A stretch of DNA of 36,319 bases, taken from CAYPKG01 sp964411275. GTDB lineage: Bacteria > Bacillota > Clostridia > Christensenellales > CAG-138. Numbering within the stretch: the stretch's first letter is position 1; the number at the start of each line of letters is the position of its first letter. The position numbers and the translations under genes were made by a program. The DNA lies in assembly GCA_964411275.1 (NCBI GenBank), contig CAYPKG010000021.1, positions 1-36,319 of the forward strand. Direction: 5' to 3'. The notes below the pieces were generated by a model, which ran no database searches, was not told where the DNA came from, and saw nothing but the letters and a program-made list of their open reading frames with translations. Below are positions 31,964-36,319 of this stretch, piece after piece.

Positions 31964-32998
31964 GCTCCCGGCAAGCACGCGGTAGGAGAGCACACCGGGC
32001 AGCGCCAGCGCTATGCTCACCACAAGGATCGGGATTCCCCCCAAAAGCATATAGGCGAAGTTCACCCTGTACAGCGCCAGCGTATAGGTGATCATGAAGA
32101 TAAAAAGATAAAGATTGTGCCAGATGTTAACCATTAAATATGCATATTCTGCAAGCTCCAAGGCGTCGCGTCTATCGGCAACCCGCGTAACAATCCCCAT
32201 GCAGATATCCCAGATAAACAGCGGAATGGTAAATTTGACCGCCTCTTCGAGCATTTCTTTCAGCGGCTGATGCCCGGCGGCAAGGATACGATGCATGCCA
32301 AGCTGCATGAATACCATCACAACAAGGCTCAGCGTCAGGACCATCAGTTTGCCTCGCGTATTTTTGCCCTTCAGGCGGGTCAGCAATACGATAACCAAGC
32401 CAAAGCCGATCGGGAACGCAAGGTAGTGCCCGACAATGACGCGCAGCAGCCCATCCACCCGGTCATCGAATCTGACATAAATAAGGGCAAACCACCAGAT
32501 GATGATGAAGGTGGCCATGAGAGTGCTAAAGCCGCTGGCCGTTCCCCGGCGGCCGCTTCTGTCAACCGAGTGGGAATTGCCATCTGTGCCGCTTGCCCCT
32601 TCGGTTTTTGCCGCTTTATCGGATTCTGACAGGTTACTACCTTCCTCTTTCGTCGCGCGTTCCGCCCGGCTGCCGAGAAGGTCCTGCCTGATCCCATATT
32701 CTCCAAAGCTCTCCGCCCGTATCCGCGCGAGGATGCGTCCGTCTGGAGCGCGCAGCATGATGTAATCGTCTCCGTCGGGATCTTTGCCGTTCAAATCACG
32801 GTGAAGCGATCCAAGGAGCGTGCCATCATCGCTATACAGTGTATACTTGTCGGACATGAATACGTCGCGCTCCCGAACACCGTAACCGATTTCCCTTCCG
32901 GTCTGCCCATAGACCGCCGCATCCCCTCGCGACACAATGCCCGATCTCTTTTCTATGCCAAACAGAAACCGACCAAAATCGTCATATATTCTATACAT
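31943..32998 (-). CDS. multi-span membrane protein with N-terminal soluble domain
   Basis: 351 aa. Residues 1-110 are soluble and strand-rich, with repeats like DFGRFLFGIEKRSG, RDVFMSDKYTLYSDDGTLLG and DDYIMLRAPDGRILARI (small beta units similar to tubby/WG-like sheets). A Ser/Glu-rich linker follows to about 155. The last 190 residues hold about six membrane helices (LMATFIIIWWFALIYV, then FPIGFGLVIVLL, LTLSLVVMVFMQLG and others). No family is recognised. It lies 25 nt after the RHH gene and 35 nt before the RCC1 lipoprotein gene, so it is probably in the same transcript. Confidence 0.7.
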   Translation of the reverse strand: MYRIYDDFGRFLFGIEKRSGIVSRGDAAVYGQTGREIGYGVRERDVFMSDKYTLYSDDGTLLGSLHRDLNGKDPDGDDYIMLRAPDGRILARIRAESFGEYGIRQDLLGSRAERATKEEGSNLSESDKAAKTEGASGTDGNSHSVDRSGRRGTASGFSTLMATFIIIWWFALIYVRFDDRVDGLLRVIVGHYLAFPIGFGLVIVLLTRLKGKNTRGKLMVLTLSLVVMVFMQLGMHRILAAGHQPLKEMLEEAVKFTIPLFIWDICMGIVTRVADRRDALELAEYAYLMVNIWHNLYLFIFMITYTLALYRVNFAYMLLGGIPILVVSIALALPGVLSYRVLAGSEHYFVL

Positions 32999-33023
32999 AT
33001 ACAGCCCCCCAAATTACTGTCCG

Positions 33024-33200
33024 CTATTCCTCCAGTGATTCGTCACAGGCCTCCTTCATTTTCTCCAGCCCAAGCCGTATCGCCTGGCGGTAGACCTCCG
33101 CATAGGGCTTATCGTAAAATGTCGTTTGCTTCAGGCGTTCCACTTCCGTCTCAATATCCTTCGGAACAGAGATTACCACGCGGTTCATGTTGGTTGCCAT
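33024..33200 (-). CDS. RHH (CopG/Arc-type) regulator heading the minus-strand gene train
   Basis: 58 aa from the ATG at 33200, behind GGAGGGG; upstream in-frame starts would run into the promoter region. The N-terminal strand and helices are NMNRVVISVPKDIETEVERL, then FYDKPYAEVYRQAIRLGLEK, a normal ribbon-helix-helix pattern with an acidic tail. Proteins of this size dimerize and bind palindromes near their own promoter. The palindrome GTTCATCAcTGATGAAC at 33222-33238 lies just downstream of its -10, so autorepression is likely. It could also be an antitoxin, but no toxin is obvious. Confidence 0.85.
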   Translation of the reverse strand: MATNMNRVVISVPKDIETEVERLKQTTFYDKPYAEVYRQAIRLGLEKMKEACDESLEE

Positions 33201-33221
33201 GGATTGCCCCTCCTTTGCATA

Positions 33222-33276
33222 GTTCATCACTGATGAACCCATTTATATTATAATTCTTCAGTAATACACCTGTCAA
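33222..33276 (-). promoter_or_regulatory. promoter and operator of the RHH-led gene train
   Basis: On the minus strand TTGACA (33276-33271) and TATAAT (33252-33247) are 18 bp apart. The 17-bp near-perfect palindrome GTTCATCAcTGATGAAC (33222-33238) lies between the -10 and the ribosome binding site, where a bound repressor would block transcription. Confidence 0.75.
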
Positions 33277-33300
33277 CTTGATTTGCCAAATTATCCCCCT

Positions 33301-33330
33301 TTGAAAAAAGGTGATACACTGATGTATAAT
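33301..33330 (+). promoter_or_regulatory. promoter and operator of the plus-strand RHH gene
   Basis: TTGAAA at 33301-33306 and TATAAT at 33325-33330 with an 18-bp spacer. The perfect palindrome ATACActgaTGTAT (33314-33327) overlaps the -10, as in the left copy near 21637. Confidence 0.75.
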
Positions 33331-33349
33331 AGATATTGAGGTGAGTATC

Positions 33350-33547
33350 ATGCCAACTGAAAAACCAAGATTTTGTATTACCGTTGACGATGAGCTTCTC
33401 AGCCAAATCGACGACTACCGTTTCAACAATCGATACAGCAGCCGCTCACGGGCGACTTTGGATTTAATACGCATGGGGCTGGAGGCGCTACGGGCTCAGG
33501 AGGACGTGAAGAAAAACGCTCCGCCACCGCCGAAATGGGATAAATAA
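33350..33547 (+). CDS. RHH protein, intact right-hand copy
   Basis: 65 aa. ATG at 33350 preceded by GAGGTGAG; GTG at 33341 is an alternative start. PTEKPRFCITVDDELLSQID is the N-terminal strand and helix, SSRSRATLDLIRMGLEALRA the second helix, and the tail is Lys/Pro-rich (NAPPPPKWDK). It is divergent from the other RHH gene; the two probably share or cross-regulate the 90-bp gap between them. The truncated homologue at 21675 suggests the pair marks both edges of the cargo. Confidence 0.8.
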   Translation: MPTEKPRFCITVDDELLSQIDDYRFNNRYSSRSRATLDLIRMGLEALRAQEDVKKNAPPPPKWDK

Positions 33548-33630
33548 CTTCTGCTTCCATCGTAGCATTTTGGGAAAGCGCTGCGCCGTATCACTGCATA
33601 ACCCGCACTTTTTTCTGCATGATCCGCAAG

Positions 33631-33744
33631 TTAAGGTCCTTTGACTCCCGTTGTTTGTAAAAGAAGGTCTTGATATGAGTCCTTATCGGGCAATGTTTTC
33701 CGCGCCTCACTGATACTGAAGGGATGATAGCCGATACTGCGCAT
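33631..33744 (-). CDS. short open frame, possible element remnant
   Basis: 37 codons, MRSIGYHPFSISEARKTLPD, then a tail DSYQDLLLQTTGVKGP. Composition is protein-like, but there is no clear ribosome binding site and I do not recognise it. The rest of the 33.55-33.81 kb stretch has no supported gene. Confidence 0.3.
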   Translation of the reverse strand: MRSIGYHPFSISEARKTLPDKDSYQDLLLQTTGVKGP

Positions 33745-33817
33745 AGCGATCTGAGACGATGAGCTGGTATATTAAGCTGGCATCGGCAAGCAATGCAAAG
33801 CGGTACCCACTTTGCTC

Positions 33818-33964
33818 ATCGGGGTGGTTTTCGCCTTTGCGAAAACTGCCCCGATTGCTTGTTGGTGGCAGCGCCCCAATCCCCCTTGAACGTGCAATTT
33901 CATTGCACGGCTGCGCGTTCCTGCGGAACGCTTCTGAGCATGGACGCTAACGCTGTTCATGCTC
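33818..33964. repeat. cluster of four strong hairpins at the relaxase 3' end
   Basis: Four hairpins follow one another: 33818-33855 (17-bp stem allowing two G-T pairs), 33891-33909 (8-bp arms, CGTGCAAT/ATTGCACG), 33915-33931 (GCGTTCC/GGAACGC) and 33936-33964 (GAGCATG/CATGCTC). The last contains the relaxase stop codon. No T-run follows on either strand, so these look like recombination, transfer-origin or RNA structures rather than terminators. Confidence 0.6.
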
Positions 33965-34858
33965 TTTTTCCGCTTTGCGCTCATTCTCGGAACCAAGAAG
34001 CCGGTCAATATTGGCCTTGACCACCAGCAGCTCCTTCATCTCATCGCGCGCATCGCGGTATTCGGCGTAGGCCGCCTTTTTCTCCGTGAGCAGGGATGCG
34101 TACTCGGCCTGCAAGCTCTTGACGGTGGGCAGCTTCTTGACGCCCAAATCGTCAAACGCTTTCTTTGCGGCCTTGCGAAGCAGGATGTCACCTTCATGCT
34201 CAGCCAGATATTTTTTGGAGTATCCGGCCTTGCGGTAGGCAGCATAGACATCACGGGTTTTGGAGTAGTTGACGATGTGCGTCCGCAGCACGGCAATCTC
34301 AGCAAGACGCCTTTCAGCGGCCTTGATTTTAGTAGACAGCTCATTATATCGGGCGGTGGATGCAGCCGTTTTTTCGGCAAGGGCTGCATATTCCAGCAGG
34401 TTATGCTCGGTGAGGTAATTGACCGTGTGCGCCATCTGCTTGAGATTGAACACTTTGGCCCAACGCTCATAGCCAGCGCCCTTGCCAGCCTGCAATTTCG
34501 CCTGAATATCTACCAGCAGATTGACCGGCTTCTCATCATCAGCCAAGAGATTTCTTTTGCGGGGTGTATGTGCTTTTTTGCCGGAGAGGACGGCGCGAAG
34601 ATCGGCCACGGCGTAGCCCTCGCCAAGCGTGTCCAAGCGAATAAAACGCTTTTGCTCCCCGCCGCACAGGGAGGGAACCTTACCAGCCTTAACCTCATAT
34701 CCGTTATCCTGCATCAGCTTCAGGAGCGCATTGAGGTCGGCGGGATTCTGCGCGAGGGCGCTGTCAATGGCGGCGCACAGGCGCTCCCGATGGGAGGGCT
34801 TCGCCTGATCCCCAAGCCATTTGTTGTAGCTCTTGCCGTGGCGATTCGGATTCTCCAC
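33947..34858 (-). pseudogene. relaxase (mobilization protein), C-terminal fragment
   Basis: The open frame starts with GTG at 34858 and is about 303 codons. It matches the C-terminal region of clostridial ICE relaxases as I know them: GKSYNKWLGDQAKPSHRERL, FIRLDTLGEGYAVADLRAVL, NLLVDIQAKLQAGKGAGYER, WAKVFNLKQMAHTVNYLTEH, and a long Lys/Ala-rich coiled coil ending KAEKEHEQR. The N-terminal nuclease domain with the catalytic Tyr and His triad is missing. Upstream sequence changes at about 34,860 to a methylase gene in another frame, so the relaxase was cut by a deletion. It cannot nick DNA. Confidence 0.8.
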
Positions 34859-34871
34859 AATGGATGGGATG

Positions 34872-36057
34872 GTCGCGTTTTTGCAGGAAAAGGATGTCGC
34901 TGGTCACTTCGGTTCCCGCGTTGCTCTTGAACGCATTGTTAGGGAGCCGGATCGCACCGAGGAGATCCGCCCGCTGCGCGATATGGCGGCGCACCTCCGG
35001 CGATCTTTTATCCATCGTGTAGCGCGAGGTCACAAAGGCGATGACGCCGCCCGGACGCACTTGGTCGATGGTCTTGGCGAAGAAATAGTCATGGATGGAA
35101 AAGCCGAGCTTATCATAGGGCTTATCGGGAACCTTGTAGCTGCCAAACGGCACGTTGCCTACTGCGAGGTCGTAAAAATCCCGCCTGTCGGTGGTCTCGA
35201 AGCCAGCCACTTGAATGTCCGCTTTTGGATAAAGCAGCTTGGCGATGCGCCCGGTGATGCTGTCCAACTCGGTGCCGTACAGCTTGGCGTTTTGCATTTC
35301 CTCCGGCAGCAGGCCGAAGAAATTGCCGACGCCGCAGGCCGGTTCCAGAATGTTGCCGGTGCGAAAACCCATATTCCCCACGGCCTCATAGATGGCTTTG
35401 ATAACGGTAGGGCTGGTGTAGTGGGCATTGAGGGTGGAGGCTCGCGCAGAAGCATATTCCTTATCACTCAGGAGGTCTTTCAGCTCCCCATATTCCCGCG
35501 TCCATTGCTGATGATCCGGGTCGAAGGCTTGCGGGATGCCGCCCCATCCGACATACCGGGAGAGGATTTCCTGTTCCTCTGGCGCGGCGTTCCTGCCCTC
35601 GGCCTCAATCTGACGCAAGGTGCGGATGGCGTCAATATTCGCGTTGTATTTGACCTTCTGACCGCCCGCGCCAAGGTTATCGTCGGTGATGCGGAAGTTT
35701 TGGGCGGGGATTTCCGGCTGCGGCGGCGTTATCCCCAATGCGGTCAGATAGCTTGCCCTGACCTGTTCATCGGTCAGGTTGCCCTCATAGTAATCGACAA
35801 TCTGCCGCCTGATGTCGGCGGGGATGCGCTCGTTGCCCAAGACCTCTCCCCATGAGGTGATCGTGGTGGTTTGGGTGGTGTAGGTGATGCCGCCGCTTCT
35901 GCCGAGGGCGTATTCCACACCGTCCTTGTTGTAGCCAATGATGTCGCGGTCAGCGTAGCGGCTCAGATCAATGTCAAGCCGCGCCGTCTCCCAATCGACA
36001 AAGAAGATTGGCGGCGGGGATGCGGGTTGCTCCGTCTGCGCCTGTTCAGGCTGCGAT
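34872..36057 (-). pseudogene. conjugative-element methylase/helicase protein, internal fragment
   Basis: About 395 codons of the large LtrC-like or N-6 DNA methylase/SNF2-type ICE protein: FFVDWETARLDIDLSRYADR, GWGGIPQAFDPDHQQWTREY, LNAHYTSPTVIKAIYEAVGN, the SAM motif ILEPACGVGNFFG, VGNVPFGSYKVPD (the N-P-P-Y-like site reads NVPF) and PGGVIAFVTSRYTMDKR. It stops matching after FLQKRD (34872), where the relaxase begins in another frame. At the other end it loses homology at about 36,058; the frame stays open to 36269, but those codons are antisense to an SbcC fragment. The helicase part is absent. Confidence 0.75.
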
Positions 36058-36063
36058 TTGCTT

Positions 36064-36319
36064 GCATATCTGACACAGCCAATGGCACTCTTGCAGGCAA
36101 AGAAAAACTCAAGCTCGAGACTTATATCCAAACCGCCTATTTTGATCGAATTATTGTAAGGGCAAATATCCGTTTGATGCAGATGTCCGGGGCCCAATAC
36201 GAACTTAAGCGGCGCGGCATGGGCGGGCTCCGAAGCCAAAGTGGATTGGATTTGAATGTTATTGACCACAACGATGCCTACGACAATATGATCAGAGAAG
36301 CACGTAGCAGTATGACTTT
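36064..36319 (+). pseudogene. SbcC-like nuclease ATPase fragment
   Basis: On the plus strand, SDTANGTLAGKEKLKLETYI, TAYFDRIIVRANIRLMQMSG and AQYELKRRGMGGLRSQSGLD match the region before the ABC signature of SbcC/Rad50-type proteins. Homology stops at VIDH (about 36,269); the usual next element (LSGGE) is missing and unrelated codons follow to the window edge. About 68 codons are preserved, opposite in direction to the methylase fragment. Confidence 0.7.

Noticed and set aside
33024..33547. Toxin-antitoxin module
   Set aside because: Both divergent proteins are RHH type; neither looks like a RelE, MazF, PIN or other toxin.
34833..35855. 340-codon plus-strand frame opposite the methylase fragment
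   Set aside because: The minus strand carries clear methylase motifs; the plus frame is its complement.
36058..36269. N-terminal 70 codons of the minus-strand methylase open frame
   Set aside because: These codons are antisense to a clear SbcC fragment, so the ATG at 36269 is not the real start of the methylase gene.

Overview
The window looks like a chromosomal segment of a fairly GC-rich Clostridia-type Firmicute. Evidence seen: strong GGAGG-type ribosome binding sites, a T-box leader on leuS, an FMN riboswitch on a RibU-type ECF transporter gene, adjacent trmK and nif3 genes (as yqfN-yqfO in Bacillus), a zinc-ribbon DUF164 gene beside them and an RNase P RNA. No species can be named from this alone.

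Region 1 (1-15.8 kb) is core genome: an rRNA m5C methyltransferase (cut by the window edge), a RelA/SpoT-fold protein that seems to lack part of the synthetase active site, deoC, trmK, nif3, the zinc-ribbon protein, rnpB, a nitroreductase, leuS, a DUF695/RraB-like protein, a YbaK deacylase, an OxlT-like MFS transporter, an ABC exporter, a flavin reductase-like protein and ribU. Between the nitroreductase and leuS lies a hairpin-rich MITE-like element with 10-bp terminal inverted repeats, inserted between two copies of a 24-bp terminator hairpin.

Region 2 (15.8-19.85 kb) looks more AT-rich and holds an XRE regulator, an AT-rich gap and a decaying sugar locus: a SIS-domain phosphosugar isomerase, a FucI-like isomerase broken by one in-frame amber codon, a triosephosphate isomerase-like protein, and the C-terminal stub of an FGGY kinase cut at about 19,845 by mobile DNA.

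Region 3 (19.85-36.3 kb) is a scarred integrative/conjugative element. Backbone pieces flank a cargo island: on the left a small resolvase, a truncated sigma-like gene and an XRE gene; on the right a relaxase C-terminus fused to a truncated methylase/helicase gene, and an antisense SbcC fragment. The cargo (about 21.5-33.5 kb) is bounded by two diverged copies of a divergent ribbon-helix-helix (RHH) gene pair with palindromic operators.

Inside, a minus-strand gene train starts at the right-hand RHH promoter: RHH regulator, membrane protein, RCC1-propeller lipoprotein, DUF5050-like lipoprotein, small anchored protein, secreted copper-amine-oxidase-N-like protein, a zinc-ribbon scrap, DUF2997 protein, triplicated membrane protein with a ComEA-like helix-hairpin-helix tail, radical-SAM activase, Ycf46-like AAA ATPase, and DUF1257/Ycf35-like protein. 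The last five are translationally coupled or nearly so. They form the best candidate for an undescribed system: an AAA machine with a radical-SAM partner and a membrane/HhH subunit, carried by a mobile element and possibly coupled to secreted sensor-like proteins.
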